Assembly: GCA_037893245.1 (NCBI GenBank)
Contig: JBAIAA010000415.1
Span: 186,001-250,000 of the forward strand
DNA from: Crossaster papposus
Lineage: Eukaryota; Echinodermata; Asteroidea; Velatida; Solasteridae
DNA length: 64,000 nt
Reading direction: 5' to 3'
The translations under genes and the position numbers were made by a program. Below the pieces are notes generated by a model that worked only from the letters and a program-made list of their open reading frames with translations, was not told where the DNA came from and did not search any database. This document shows, piece by piece, positions 62,901-63,839 of this stretch; within the stretch, counting starts at the first letter, position 1; each line of letters begins with the position of its first letter.

Positions 62901-63709
62901 GTTCGCGCCGGAGGACGTATATACACGCAAAGTTTTCCCAAGAATCAAAACGGATGATGCATAAATACGTCACGAGCAAGGCCGAAAATATCTGTCAGCG
63001 GCGAGCAAGGCTGGAAATGTGTGGGTGTGCTTCCCGGTACCATCAACCTGAACCCGCCTAGGATCGAGTTTCGTTCAAAATAGTCCCACGTCTCGGCTCG
63101 GTTATGTTAAAATAATCCCGGCACAAACTGGCTAACACTTCACCCGAAAGCGAACAAATTTGAGGTCACAGATCATTTGTTTGCGGTAGCATCATGTGGT
63201 ATCATTCTCTTTATGAGTTGTGTGGTTCGGTAAAGAACCGAAGGGAACTCAACATTTCGGAGAGTATGCTCTGCCCGTCGTCAGGAGAGCATTCGTTGTG
63301 AAAATTCGCCGGAGTTGAAGCGTGTTCAACTTTTGCGAATTCACTGCACTAAAATTGTGTGTTCGCATTCGCTGAACCGGGCTTCATACTGGAGTCATAA
63401 CTATTACTTATAACAATGTTTTTTTAACAGGTAAACCGCCGAATGAAACTGAATTTCACAACTCACCCGACAGCGACGTGGAGTACGTTAATCGGAAACC
63501 AGTCAACTGAATGGAGCTGTCCGACACAAACGTCAAGGTTAGCGCGGCACCGAACGACGTGATAGGCGTGGGCACGGTGGTCCCACACAGCTCGCTAATC
63601 AGCGGTCCATTCTCGTCATTTCCCTCGAACACGCTGAGCGCGTCATGCTCGCAGCTGGTGGTTGACTGCTCAATGTCCATGTGGGTGAAGGTCAGGGTTA
63701 CGCGATCTC
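11677..63709 (-). CDS. Cubilin-like multi-CUB gene, partial, 32 exons
   Basis: Thirty-two exons join into one open frame of 1934 codons. They encode the end of one CUB domain, 15 complete CUB domains and the start of a further one. CUB domains are extracellular beta-sandwich modules of about 110 residues that often bind ligands through calcium; most here keep the acidic calcium-site residues (the D of YD and the D of SD). All domain-boundary introns are phase 1, so domains could be duplicated without frame damage. Long tandem CUB arrays without other modules are typical of cubilin, the endocytic receptor, which has 27 CUB domains in vertebrates. The diagnostic N-terminal EGF repeats lie outside the window, so cubilin orthology is inferred. 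Domains are numbered here in order of translation within the window only. Both gene ends are missing. Confidence 0.85.
12213..12531. mobile_element. TTAA-flanked short element, copy 2 (inverted)
   Basis: Same family as 6620-6947 but in the opposite orientation: it begins AGATAGGATACACCAT and ends GGTGTATCCTACCT. The left duplication is TTAA and the right has decayed to TTAG. Confidence 0.8.
12538..12957. mobile_element. TGTGACC-ended element, CACGAAATGGGTGG subfamily
   Basis: It begins ATATGTGACCTGGCACCACG and ends CGTGGTGCCAGGTCACATAT. A near twin lies at 23100-23524. About 420 bases, non-coding. It directly follows the TTAA element at 12213-12531. Confidence 0.8.
13140..13308 (-). CDS. CUB domain 16, 3' exon
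   Basis: It encodes VYNGSNSAPVLVTLCGNN, FVTDSS and YAGFDLTYTSSTISS. The acceptor is CCTCTGCAG and the donor GTACGT. It starts in phase 0 and ends in phase 1. Confidence 0.92.
13929..14100 (+). repeat. tRNA-derived SINE
   Basis: GATGGTCGAGTGGTAAGACG resembles the A-box region and GGGTTTGAGTCAC the B-box region of a Leu or Ser type tRNA head, followed by a non-tRNA body. Similar heads are found at 52090-52205 and 29638-29720 on the other strand. Confidence 0.6.
14188..14390 (-). repeat. Inverted copy of GGGACGGAG dispersed repeat
   Basis: It matches the block at 3381-3520 in reverse orientation (CTATTGTTACCTAACGCACC, then CATTCCGCAAGCAC). Confidence 0.6.
14936..15117 (-). CDS. CUB domain 16, 5' exon
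   Basis: It encodes CNKNYNGTNGRVTSPGYP, CDIWITSPAG and NCQYDSLT. The usual CGG start is CNK here. The acceptor is TTTTGTCAG and the donor GTAAGT. It starts with two bases of a split codon and ends in phase 0, joining to VYNG. Confidence 0.92.
15498..15616. repeat. Near-perfect palindrome
   Basis: AAATAAGTTAAGAGGGCC at the left end is mirrored by GGCCCTCTTAACTTATT at the right end with only a short centre, so a single-strand copy would fold into a long hairpin. It shares sequence with 2545-2605. Confidence 0.8.
16046..16184 (-). CDS. CUB domain 15, 3' exon
   Basis: A short exon encoding TDGQALRYCGTSIPPVF, FQTDSS and AAGFSLTYAIA. The acceptor is TTGTATTTAG and the donor GTAAGC. It starts in phase 0 and ends in phase 1. 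It lacks an internal Met, so ORF scans miss it. A 19-21 base minisatellite lies in the intron just upstream. Confidence 0.9.
16335..16626. repeat. Minisatellite, 19-21 base unit
   Basis: Units such as GCGCGTAAGCATTGGAGTGAC (21 bases) change to the 19-base form GCGCAGGCATCGGAGTGAC along the array. It lies in the intron between the two exons of CUB domain 15 and gives spurious ORFs in several frames. Confidence 0.95.
16849..17063 (-). CDS. CUB domain 15, 5' exon
   Basis: It encodes VCGGTFNATTTPQTIISPNY, CTWYIGAPED and NCLYDYLEFRDFPV. The longest ORF over this stretch is in a wrong frame; the correct frame is set by the CGG and C-x-W motifs and by phase agreement on both sides. The acceptor is TCCTGGCAG and the donor GTGAGT. 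It ends in phase 0. Confidence 0.9.
17113..17520. mobile_element. TGTGACC-ended element, CTCCCACAAAACCAG subfamily
   Basis: The ends are ATATGTGACCTGCTCCCAC and GGAGCGGGTCACATAT. The copy at 24955-25363 is clearly the same subfamily. Non-coding. Confidence 0.8.
17866..18094. mobile_element. CAGTTCGCGCC repeat, copy 1
   Basis: The body contains GAAACTCGATCCGAAGCGGG, CACACCCACGCATTTCCGG and CATCCGTTTTGAAT, and ends GGCGCGAACTGGTTAA. Full copies elsewhere show TTAACCAGTTCGCGCC at one end and its inverse at the other. About 240 bases, non-coding. It is one of the commonest repeats in this gene. Confidence 0.75.
18366..18580. mobile_element. CAGTTCGCGCC repeat, copy 2 (inverted)
   Basis: Same family as 17866-18094 in opposite orientation: CAAAACGGATGACCCATAAA at the left, CCGGCGCGAACTGGTTAA at the right. 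Confidence 0.75.
18791..18953 (-). CDS. CUB domain 14, 3' exon
   Basis: It encodes IRDGYGSLAPLVGFYCGS, FYTDSS and RSGFSFNYTSVD. The acceptor is GCTTTCAG and the donor GTGAGT. It starts in phase 0 and ends in phase 1. Confidence 0.92.
19158..19399. mobile_element. CAGTTCGCGCC repeat, copy 3
   Basis: It is bounded by TTAACCAGTTCGCGCCGG and CGCGCGAACTGGTTAA, so both inverted ends are visible. It is inserted in the TGTGACC-ended element at 19131-20757, and its terminal TTAA was then used as the target by the next element. Confidence 0.8.
19400..20360. mobile_element. TTAA-flanked short element, copy 3, split by LINE
   Basis: It starts AGGTAGTATACACCATTTGC and ends AATGGTGTATACTACCT with TTAA on both sides. 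Comparison with 51349-51728 shows the sequence is interrupted after CTGAATTATT (19450) and resumes at AAGAAATACC (about 20030). Confidence 0.85.
19451..20029 (-). mobile_element. 5'-truncated LINE 3' end (CR1/L2 type)
   Basis: The minus strand encodes the tail of a LINE reverse-transcriptase protein: KLQRVQNSAARLV, LKSLHWLPVQSRI, SLRSSTQQ and FSIAGPRLWNSLPQ. After the stop the 3' end carries GCGCTATATAAGAACC and an ATT microsatellite tail, as in CR1/L2-like elements. It is inserted in the TTAA element. Confidence 0.88.
21791..21996 (-). CDS. CUB domain 14, 5' exon
   Basis: It begins with a short linker PSLG, then CGGNFNSPSGTISSVS, NCAYFVSV and SCPYDYLE. Tyr stands where Trp is usual. The acceptor is TGTTGACAG and the donor GTGAGA. 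It starts with two bases of a split codon and ends in phase 0. Confidence 0.9.
22063..22749. mobile_element. Inverted-repeat element with GTTCACACAGGC ends
   Basis: The left end GGGTTCACACAGGCATTTC and the right end GAAATCCCTGTCTGAACC are inverted copies, followed inward by CAGAGTCG, GAACCAA and CTGCTCTCACACTGTGG pairs. The centre (22262-22400) is a degenerate array of ACCAACGCTT and TTACCAATG words. Non-coding. Confidence 0.75.
23100..23524. mobile_element. TGTGACC-ended element, second ATGAAATGGGCGG copy
   Basis: The ends ATGTGACCTGGCACCATG and CGTGGTGCCAGGTCACAT mark it as a twin of 12538-12957. Confidence 0.8.
23657..23880 (-). CDS. CUB domain 13, 3' exon
   Basis: It encodes FSSMDIEPHPSCIFDYIE, IYDGLDDSAPS, NRLCGTVLPP, FVSDFS and EGFKAAYQEVI. 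The acceptor is TTCGTGTCAG and the donor GTGAGT. It starts in phase 2 and ends in phase 1. All family landmarks for the second half are present. Confidence 0.93.
24250..25560 (-). pseudogene. DIRS-like retrotransposon fragment
   Basis: The minus strand encodes IRCDNATVVAYINHQGWHA, the RNase H segment of DIRS-type elements, then LFPLIDHPYVRLFASRINR and DCKVFLIAPFWPLKPWFP, typical of the region after it. Upstream, at about 25375-25550, the strand encodes SLTGGNAFRRSQPSLTIMT, which fits the preceding part of the same polyprotein. The two parts are separated by a TGTGACC-ended element at 24955-25363. No recombinase is seen. Confidence 0.75.
24955..25363. mobile_element. TGTGACC-ended element inside the DIRS fragment
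   Basis: The ends are ATTTGTGACCTGCTCCCAC and GGAGCGGGTCACATTT. It splits the DIRS-like coding region and is therefore younger than it. Confidence 0.8.
25659..25785 (-). CDS. CUB domain 13, 5' exon
   Basis: It encodes CGGTFTGSSGDVQTP, QHLDTYSHNQNCTWMITV and ends SVSL plus two bases. The usual YP turn motif is replaced by HLDTY. The acceptor is TTGCCAG and the donor GTAAGT. It ends in phase 2. No long ORF marks it, but both borders and the phase fit exactly. Confidence 0.88.
25824..25920. repeat. Short tandem repeat, about 30-base unit, three copies
   Basis: GGACTACAGTCATCATGGCC plus AGGGGTGTTA repeats three times, the last unit three bases shorter. It lies directly after the acceptor side of the CUB domain 13 5' exon. 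Confidence 0.85.
26300..26370 (-). repeat. tRNA-derived SINE head
   Basis: The minus strand reads TTTAGCTCAGTCGGTAGAGC (A box) and GCGGTTCAAGTTGG (B box). Acceptor pairing is poor. Confidence 0.6.
26556..26940. repeat. GTTTAACGCCGTGCCGGCATC repeat, copy 1
   Basis: The block begins GTGAGTGAGTTTAGGGTTTA and contains GGGAATGTGTACAAATATAA and GAACTGTGGAGAATATAAAA. Similar blocks are at 30246-30718, 57506-57794 and 57870-58320. The class is unknown; it is non-coding. Confidence 0.75.
27045..27230 (-). CDS. CUB domain 12, 3' exon
   Basis: It encodes SSNCNFDSLKIWSG, IGNFCGDQTP, FQTDSS and VGFGLDFEP. The acceptor is TTTATTCAG and the donor GTGAGT. It starts in phase 1 (Val completed by the G of the previous exon) and ends in phase 1. 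Confidence 0.92.
27293..27692. mobile_element. hAT-type short element with TAAGxCTGCAA ends
   Basis: The left end TAAGCCTGCAACGGTTA and right end TAACCGCAAACTTGCAGCCTTA (inverted) are flanked by an 8-base direct duplication GTCAAGTG at 27285-27292 and 27693-27700. This fits hAT non-autonomous elements. It contains part of a TGTGACC-ended element. Confidence 0.88.
28363..28521 (-). CDS. CUB domain 12, 5' exon
   Basis: It encodes CGATYTSVTTGRIVSPGYP, ACEYIINWDP and MFSDPFAVE. Tyr replaces the usual Trp after the second cysteine. The acceptor is TGCGCAG and the donor GTAGGT. It ends in phase 1, ahead of the third cysteine. Confidence 0.9.
28589..28991. mobile_element. TGTGACC-ended element
   Basis: The ends ATTTGTGACCTGCTCTGCAA and TTGCAGAGCAGGTCACAT are inverted copies. 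Non-coding, about 400 bases. Confidence 0.75.
29028..29637. mobile_element. Inverted-repeat element with GCAGCCGATTTCAC ends
   Basis: GCAGCCGATTTCAC at the left and GTGAAATCGGCTGC at the right bound about 610 bases rich in GCGTAAG and CTTACGC words. Related sequence is seen at about 37030-37150. Confidence 0.8.
30143..30240 (+). repeat. tRNA-derived SINE head
   Basis: GGATAGCTCAGTTGGTGGAG (A-box type) and GATGGTTCAAGCTTC (B-box type) lie about 35 bases apart. Confidence 0.55.
30246..30718. repeat. GTTTAACGCCGTGCCGGCATC repeat, copy 2
   Basis: Longer copy of the block at 26556-26940, beginning with GTGAG repeats and running through GGCCCGGGCCCTGC to CCCCCTGTTTAACTGTC. Confidence 0.75.
30843..30999 (-). 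CDS. CUB domain 11, 3' exon (cysteine 4 lost)
   Basis: It encodes VYDGASDSDTVLGTYSGTT, FRSDGS and GTGFQADWSV. The expected YCG is YSG, so the fourth cysteine is Ser, matching the loss of its partner on the previous exon. The acceptor is GGTGGTCAG and the donor GTGAGT. It starts in phase 0 and ends in phase 1. Confidence 0.88.
31171..31422. repeat. Tandem array, 12-base unit, 21 copies
   Basis: TGGTCAACTGAT is repeated 21 times with no variants that I can see, which suggests recent expansion. A 12-base unit keeps open frames on both strands and produces TNQL or LIGQ polymers that are not a protein. It lies in the intron that splits CUB domain 11. Confidence 0.97.
31560..31870. repeat. Tandem array, about 32-base unit
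   Basis: AGGATAAAAGTAGGACTTTG plus GAAGACAAAAAC recurs about nine or ten times with substitutions and length changes. With the 12-base array it makes up more than half of the 895-base intron inside domain 11 and ends about 25 bases from the donor of the 5' exon. Confidence 0.9.
31895..32061 (-). CDS. CUB domain 11, 5' exon (cysteine 3 lost)
   Basis: It encodes CGGTFHGNTGSFQTTNYP, CLWVLMVETG and VTFNSFNVPSGDTVT. Cysteines 1 and 2 are present. Where other domains read C-x-YD-x-LE, this one reads PSGDTVT, so Cys becomes Pro and Tyr becomes Gly while the Asp is kept. The acceptor is TCTTTTAAG and the donor GTAAAG. It ends in phase 0. No methionine begins this exon, so simple ORF calling misses it. 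Confidence 0.88.
33446..33680 (-). CDS. CUB domain 10, 3' exon
   Basis: It begins LTFTAFDIEDHPKCRFDY and continues with LSVLNGG, ENPWCGNTAP, FMTDAS and GGFRMEWTSDN. The acceptor is CCAAACAG and the donor GTAGGC. It starts in phase 0 and ends in phase 1. The loop before the fourth cysteine is a few residues longer than in neighbouring domains. Confidence 0.92.
33850..34084. mobile_element. CAGTTCGCGCC repeat, copy 4
   Basis: It is bounded by TTAACCAGTTCGCGTCGG and GGCACGAACTGGTTAA, with the shared body ACGAAACTCGATCCGAAGC. Confidence 0.8.
34307..34428 (-). CDS. CUB domain 10, 5' exon
   Basis: A short exon encoding CGGILSGTNGVITSPNFP, CAWLIQGPTG and ending TTVT. The acceptor is TTGGCAG and the donor GTACGT. 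It ends in phase 0 earlier in the domain than most internal introns, before the LTFTAF strand. Confidence 0.9.
35196..35345 (-). CDS. CUB domain 9, 3' exon
   Basis: It encodes VDTSAPFVGTFCGPTQPDP, FTTDGS and GGGFRIMYSVS. The acceptor is GCCTTGAAG and the donor GTATGT. It starts in phase 1, completing Gly, and ends in phase 1. Confidence 0.9.
35470..35722 (-). repeat. tRNA-derived SINE
   Basis: The minus strand begins with a tRNA-like head (GTGGTCGAGCGGTTAAG, then GGTTCGAATCTC) and continues with CCTTAAGCAAGGCACT, TTTCGGATGAGACGTAAA and GCACGTAAAAGATCCCA. These are recurring modules of invertebrate SINEs. Confidence 0.85.
35925..36190. repeat. Degenerate GAAGAGGCGAATT repeat
   Basis: Variants of GCGTTTTCACGAAGAGGCGA recur about six times at irregular spacing. 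A related single site is at about 36395. Unknown class. Confidence 0.6.
37464..37679 (-). CDS. CUB domain 9, 5' exon
   Basis: It encodes CGALINLNPGSAGSFSSIGY, CQWLLTNQV and TTCRYDALEIYA. Ala replaces the second Gly of the usual CGG. The acceptor is CTCCCAG, inside a GAGGGA-type simple repeat, and the donor is GTAAAA. It ends in phase 1. Confidence 0.9.
37816..38267. mobile_element. TGTGACC-ended element
   Basis: The ends AATATGTGACCCGTTCC and TTGAGCAGGTCACATAT are inverted. Non-coding. Confidence 0.65.
38459..38562. mobile_element. Left half of a CAGTTCGCGCC repeat
   Basis: The body from CATTGACCGGACCACG to GGGTAGCACACCCTTA matches the copy at 53770-54005 and stops at the insertion point of the 5 kb element. 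The other half resumes at 43598. Confidence 0.8.
38911..40107 (-). repeat. Unmutated duplicate of the retroelement 3' end
   Basis: Apart from a smaller inserted element, this matches 40107-40607 base for base except at positions that are T here and C there. On the minus strand it contains the C-terminal codons of the reverse-transcriptase protein and the stop TAA at 39989-39991. It serves as the internal reference for the conversion seen in the neighbouring copy. Confidence 0.85.
38950..39650. mobile_element. Short inverted-repeat element with GCCTGGATTACATTTG ends
   Basis: GCCTGGATTACATTTG at the left and CAAATGTAATCCAGGC at the right bound about 690 bases rich in CGTACG, GTACGG and CCGTGC words. 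TTA occurs on both outer sides. It interrupts the duplicate of the retroelement end, since the neighbouring copy reads across the site. Confidence 0.8.
40109..43205 (-). pseudogene. A-to-G hypermutated reverse-transcriptase retroelement
   Basis: One minus-strand frame is open from 42805 to 40445 (about 787 codons) apart from a single TGA at 41861-41863. The N-terminal part has GLGFVPAPAG, HPFGPPSGW and IVVEPCGGAGAF, which fit the conserved region ahead of the polymerase in Penelope-like and related GIY-YIG-class elements. The polymerase core is near 41240-41270 (WWRCGGDMLVI, where the family has Y-x-DD), followed by MRPTLRF, GYLDLTIFEGDRF and SRPPRIFKAFMCGEALR. Deviations from the family are Tyr to Cys, Asp to Gly, Thr to Ala and Lys to Arg, all explained by A to G on the coding strand. 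The plus strand is T-poor throughout: line 42241-42300 has 5 T in 60. A second frame at 42819-43181 carries more of the N-terminus. The family assignment is probable, not certain. Confidence 0.75.
43598..43738. mobile_element. Right half of a CAGTTCGCGCC repeat
   Basis: It resumes with TTATATTTCTGGCCTC and ends GACGCGAACCGGTTAA, completing the repeat interrupted at 38562. Confidence 0.8.
44005..44200. mobile_element. CAGTTCGCGCC repeat, diverged inverted copy
   Basis: CAGATGACGAATAAACACG through ATCTCGGATCGAGGTTC to CCGGCACGAATTTG matches the family in reverse orientation with many substitutions. It ends about 20 bases from the donor of the CUB domain 8 3' exon. Confidence 0.65.
44220..44388 (-). 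CDS. CUB domain 8, 3' exon
   Basis: It encodes VFNGLTSDAPSLGRHCGN, FYSDGS and RGFSARYDSQDPA. The acceptor is TTTCCTCAG and the donor GTAAGA. It starts in phase 0 and ends in phase 1. The intron that follows is the longest fully contained one (about 6.5 kb) and carries the hypermutated retroelement. Confidence 0.92.
44468..45281. mobile_element. Possible diverged relative of the TTAA elements
   Basis: It starts GGTAGTATACACCATTAGC and ends AATTGGTACATACTACCT, similar to the ends of the TTAA family but with a different, longer interior. TTAA follows at the right side. Confidence 0.45.
45392..45576 (-). CDS. CUB domain 8, 5' exon
   Basis: It encodes CGGDLATATGTFTTPEYP, CEWRITVAVG and SCLYDYVE. 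The acceptor is TTTTAG and the donor GTAAAA. It ends in phase 0 at the LE|V position shared with domains 3, 5, 11, 14 and 16. Confidence 0.92.
45662..45900 (+). repeat. tRNA-derived SINE
   Basis: GGTTGGCGTAGCGGTTC and CAGGTTCGAATCCTGCCTGG give a tRNA-like head, followed by a body with GTATGTGGATTGGG and GTGTTCCTCCCACCTC. Confidence 0.65.
46455..46613 (-). repeat. tRNA-derived SINE adjoining an exon
   Basis: The minus strand reads GTGGTCCAATGGTTACGG and GGGTTCAAACCCTGACAGG, a tRNA-like head, then a body seen again at 62030-62145. The head starts within about ten bases of the splice donor of the exon at 46621-46761. Confidence 0.75.
46621..46761 (-). CDS. CUB domain 7, 3' exon
   Basis: It encodes FELARACGSVAPPSF, the FTTDAA motif and AAGFSLRFQSSS. 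The acceptor is ACATTGCAG and the donor GTAAGA. It starts and ends in phase 1. A SINE sits only a few bases beyond the donor in the following intron. Confidence 0.88.
47391..48006. mobile_element. Inverted-repeat element with GTTCGCACTGGACTTTT ends
   Basis: ATAGCCGTGTTCGCACTGG at the left and CCAGTGCGAGCAGGGCTTAT at the right are inverted copies. GCACTGGACTT-type words recur inside. About 615 bases, non-coding. Confidence 0.75.
48464..48685 (-). CDS. CUB domain 7, 5' exon
   Basis: It encodes SCGGTISGTSGVVTSPGYP, CTWTVRVPDG and DCSGTGDILVVNDGRNSS. The usual C-x-YD motif is replaced by CSGTGD, so the tyrosine is absent but an acidic residue remains. The acceptor is CTCTTAG and the donor GTAAGT. 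It ends in phase 1. Confidence 0.9.
48737..49142. mobile_element. TGTGACC-ended element
   Basis: The ends AATGTGACCTGTTCCAAC and GTTGGAACAGGTCACAAAT are inverted copies. A partial relative precedes it at about 48060-48360. Confidence 0.75.
49169..49409. mobile_element. CAGTTCGCGCC repeat, copy 5
   Basis: It is bounded by TTAACCAGTTTGCGCCG and GGCACAAACTGGTTAA. The body matches 33850-34084. Confidence 0.8.
50553..50792. mobile_element. TTAA-flanked short element, copy 4, deleted inside
   Basis: It starts AGGTACGATACACCATTTGC and ends AATGGTGTATCCTACCT with TTAA on both sides. It is about 140 bases shorter than the copy at 51349-51728. Confidence 0.85.
51049..51227 (-). CDS. CUB domain 6, 3' exon
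   Basis: It encodes CNYDFLEVIDGSSQSG, GRFCGNTAP, FRSDSS and IGFKVAAQI. The acceptor is TTTCTCAG and the donor GTGCGT. It starts in phase 2, completing Ser with the AG of the exon at 53319-53493, and ends in phase 1. Confidence 0.92.
51349..51728. mobile_element. TTAA-flanked short element, copy 5
   Basis: It starts AGGTAGTATACACCATTTGC and ends AATGGTGTATAATACCT with TTAA on both sides. It is inserted in a TAAGCACAACAA-type repeat (51312-51912). The interior carries the palindrome CTCGCCGGACGGCGAG. This is the best intact reference for the family here. Confidence 0.88.
52090..52205 (-). repeat. tRNA-derived SINE
   Basis: The minus strand reads GCTCAGTGGTCGAGTGGCAA and GTGGGTTCGAGTCCAACC, a tRNA-like head. 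Same family as 29638-29720. Confidence 0.6.
52535..53060 (+). repeat. GGGACGGAG-type dispersed repeat, interrupted
   Basis: Both halves match 61848-62030. It is split by the element at 52573-52914. Confidence 0.6.
52573..52914. mobile_element. Element with CCAGGGTTCTAGC ends
   Basis: CCAGGGTTCTAGC at the left and GCTAGAACCCTGG (with a short variant) at the right bound about 340 bases. TCATTG directly flanks both sides and appears once in the uninterrupted repeat, so it is a 6-base target duplication. The interior has GGGCGGCGCCGGGCGG and its near-inverse. Confidence 0.8.
53319..53319 (-). other. Exon border note: domain 6 donor
   Basis: The exon ends here in phase 2 one codon before the third cysteine. 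The donor reads AG|GTAATT. Confidence 0.85.
53319..53493 (-). CDS. CUB domain 6, 5' exon
   Basis: It encodes CGGTISLTD, IMSPNYPSNYP, CIWIVNAPAG and ends FEIEPHS. The acceptor is TGGTTAG and the donor GTAATT. It ends in phase 2, one codon before the third cysteine, which lies on the next exon. Confidence 0.9.
53770..54005. mobile_element. CAGTTCGCGCC repeat, copy 6 (empty-site reference)
   Basis: It is bounded by TTAACCAGTTCGCGCCG and GACGTGAACTAGTTAA. It reads uninterrupted through GGTAGCACAACCTGATATTTC, the site where the 5 kb element sits in the copy at 38459-43738. Confidence 0.8.
54448..54802. mobile_element. TTAA-flanked short element, copy 6 (inverted)
   Basis: It starts AGGTAGGATACACCATTGG and ends AAAGGTGTATCCTACCT with TTAA on both sides, in opposite orientation to 51349-51728. 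Confidence 0.85.
55156..55336 (-). CDS. CUB domain 5, 3' exon
   Basis: It encodes LYNGGVETSPP, GRYCGTAAPD, FQSDAS and SGFSLTFQALQQ. The acceptor is GTCCCCCAG and the donor GTAAAA. It starts in phase 0 and ends in phase 1. Cysteine 4 and the SD residue are present. Confidence 0.92.
55946..56130 (-). CDS. CUB domain 5, 5' exon
   Basis: It encodes CGGTIISELGTITSPLYP, DCSWVVQ and SNCNNDYVQ. The acceptor is CTTTTCAG and the donor GTTAGT. It ends in phase 0 directly before the LYNGG of the next exon. This is the same intron position as in domains 3, 8, 11, 14 and 16. Confidence 0.92.
56175..56535 (+). repeat. tRNA-derived SINE with LINE-like tail
   Basis: It has a tRNA-like B box (GTGGGTTCGAGTCCTGCC), the modules GGGCAAGGCACTTTGTCACTC and CACCCAGGAGTAAATGGG, and a 3' end AAAGCGCTATATAAGTACC. 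The last matches the GCGCTATATAAGAACC end of the LINE at 19451-20029, as expected if that LINE type mobilises it. Confidence 0.8.
56541..56881. repeat. Minisatellite, 11-base unit, 31 copies
   Basis: GTCGCGAGTCA is repeated 31 times with no variation I can see. It starts a few bases after the 3' end of the SINE at 56175-56535. It gives spurious SRESVASQ-type ORFs. Confidence 0.97.
56882..57062. repeat. Degenerate tandem repeat next to exon
   Basis: Units around GTTGCCAGTCTGTCGCTAGA (22 bases) and GTTGCCAGAGTCA continue from the 11-base array up to about ten bases from the splice donor of the exon at 57073-57225. Confidence 0.9.
57073..57225 (-). CDS. CUB domain 4, 3' exon
   Basis: It encodes VLDPSPPTVNYCGRLDP, the HSDGS acidic motif and GTGFQASYQS. 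The acceptor is TTTTTAG and the donor GTAAGT. It starts in phase 1, matching the exon at 58355-58552, and ends in phase 1. A large minisatellite reaches to within about ten bases of the donor on its 3' side. Confidence 0.9.
57344..57500. repeat. Palindromic element with TCTCTTTAGTGAG ends
   Basis: TCTCTTTAGTGAGATTGTGTGG is mirrored by the CCACACATCTCACTAAAGAG end, with CAATGTTTCAAACAGTATAC and its near-inverse inside. Half of a related element is at 63200-63290. Confidence 0.75.
57506..58320. repeat. GTTTAACGCCGTGCCGGCATC repeat, copies 3 and 4
   Basis: Two direct copies (57506-57794 and 57870-58320) of the block described at 26556-26940 lie next to each other; the second is longer and ends GGGCCCCCTGTTTAACTG. 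Confidence 0.75.
58355..58552 (-). CDS. CUB domain 4, 5' exon
   Basis: It encodes CGGVLTAIDTAQMFSSPNYP, CMWTIEADPG and CSYDYIRLYN. The acceptor is CACCCCAG and the donor GTGAGT. It ends in phase 1 inside the YNT codon run, and the next exon completes the codon as Thr. All of cysteines 1 to 3 are present. Confidence 0.92.
58962..59322. mobile_element. Inverted-repeat element with TTATGTTGGCGTAAC ends
   Basis: The left end AAAAAAATGTTATGTTGGCG and the right end CGCCAACATAACATATTTTT are inverted copies that extend outward to AGGCATAA and TTATGCCT. A poly-T run sits near 59032-59058. Non-coding. Confidence 0.8.
59569..59770 (-). CDS. CUB domain 3, 3' exon with proline-rich linker
   Basis: It begins FFDGPDTQSS and includes QTYCDTSLP, FRTDGS and GSGFLLDW, then a linker TGAFTGVPPTLPPN not seen after the other domains. 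The fourth cysteine is followed by Asp instead of the usual Gly. The acceptor is CTCTCCTAG and the donor GTAAGT. It starts in phase 0 and ends in phase 1. The linker may act as a hinge between domains 3 and 4. Confidence 0.9.
60098..60282 (-). CDS. CUB domain 3, 5' exon (cysteines 1 and 2 lost)
   Basis: The exon reads FGGTLIAPSGQIASPLYP and then LDVTWNIYV, ending CSYDALE. The family normally has CGG at the start and C-x-W in the second strand; here the first cysteine is Phe and the second is Val, so the first disulfide is absent as a pair. The rest of the fold signature is intact. The acceptor is GTGTCTAG and the donor GTATAG. It starts with two bases of a split codon and ends in phase 0. Confidence 0.9.
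60871..61064 (-). CDS. CUB domain 2, 3' exon
   Basis: It encodes MFRLEVICTNDYLEARVGD, the RFCGTRRP segment, FHSDTS and GIGFLASFEK. The acceptor is CCGTAG and the donor GTGAGA. It starts in phase 2, matching the exon at 62660-62792, and ends in phase 1. Cysteines 3 and 4 and the SD acidic residue are present. Confidence 0.92.
61848..62030 (+). repeat. GGGACGGAG-type dispersed repeat, full copy
   Basis: It reads ATATGGGACGGAGAGAACC, a poly-C tract, GTGCTTGCGGAATGTTGTG, then GGGGTGCGTTAGGTAACAAT. Confidence 0.65.
62030..62145 (-). repeat. tRNA-derived SINE
   Basis: The minus strand has GGGTTCGAACCCTGGCAAAA and a body CTTAGGCAAGACACTTGAC, similar to 46455-46613. Confidence 0.65.
62660..62792 (-). 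CDS. CUB domain 2, 5' exon
   Basis: The exon encodes the VCGGDF start, FSSPGYPANYP and the CVWTI strand, ending at QVQVSF. The acceptor is TTTGACAG and the donor GTGGGT. It ends in phase 2 (two bases AG), and the next exon begins with C to complete a serine codon, so the join is exact. Confidence 0.92.
62895..63137. mobile_element. CAGTTCGCGCC repeat, copy 7 (inverted)
   Basis: It begins TTAACCAGTTCGCGCCGGAG and ends CCCGGCACAAACTGGCTAA, with CGGGAAGC-type body reversed. It lies in the intron between domains 1 and 2. Confidence 0.8.
63467..63709 (-). CDS. CUB domain 1, 3' exon
   Basis: This exon carries most of a CUB domain, from GDRVTLTF to RLTYSTSLSG. It includes SCEHDALSVFEG, the LCGTTVP cysteine segment, FVSDSS and GFRLTY. 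The acceptor reads TTTTTTGCAG and the donor GTGAGT. It starts with two bases of a split codon (phase 1) and ends in phase 1. The exon holding the first two cysteines must lie upstream of the window. It shares the word DENGPLI with domain 2, suggesting a close duplicate. Confidence 0.9.
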
Positions 63710-63839
63710 CTGCAAAAAATAAATAAATTGAGGGAAAACTGGTAATTGTTGAAATTAAACCTTTGCAGTTCTACCGGTACACCTAGTGTGTATTTGCCTC
63801 TGTAACATTTCAATATCCATATCGGGACCAGTAGAGACC

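Noticed and set aside
11677-63709. Assignment to CSMD, DMBT1 or a tolloid/BMP1 protease
   Set aside because: Those families interleave CUB with Sushi, SRCR or EGF plus a protease domain; none is seen among 17 consecutive CUB domains.
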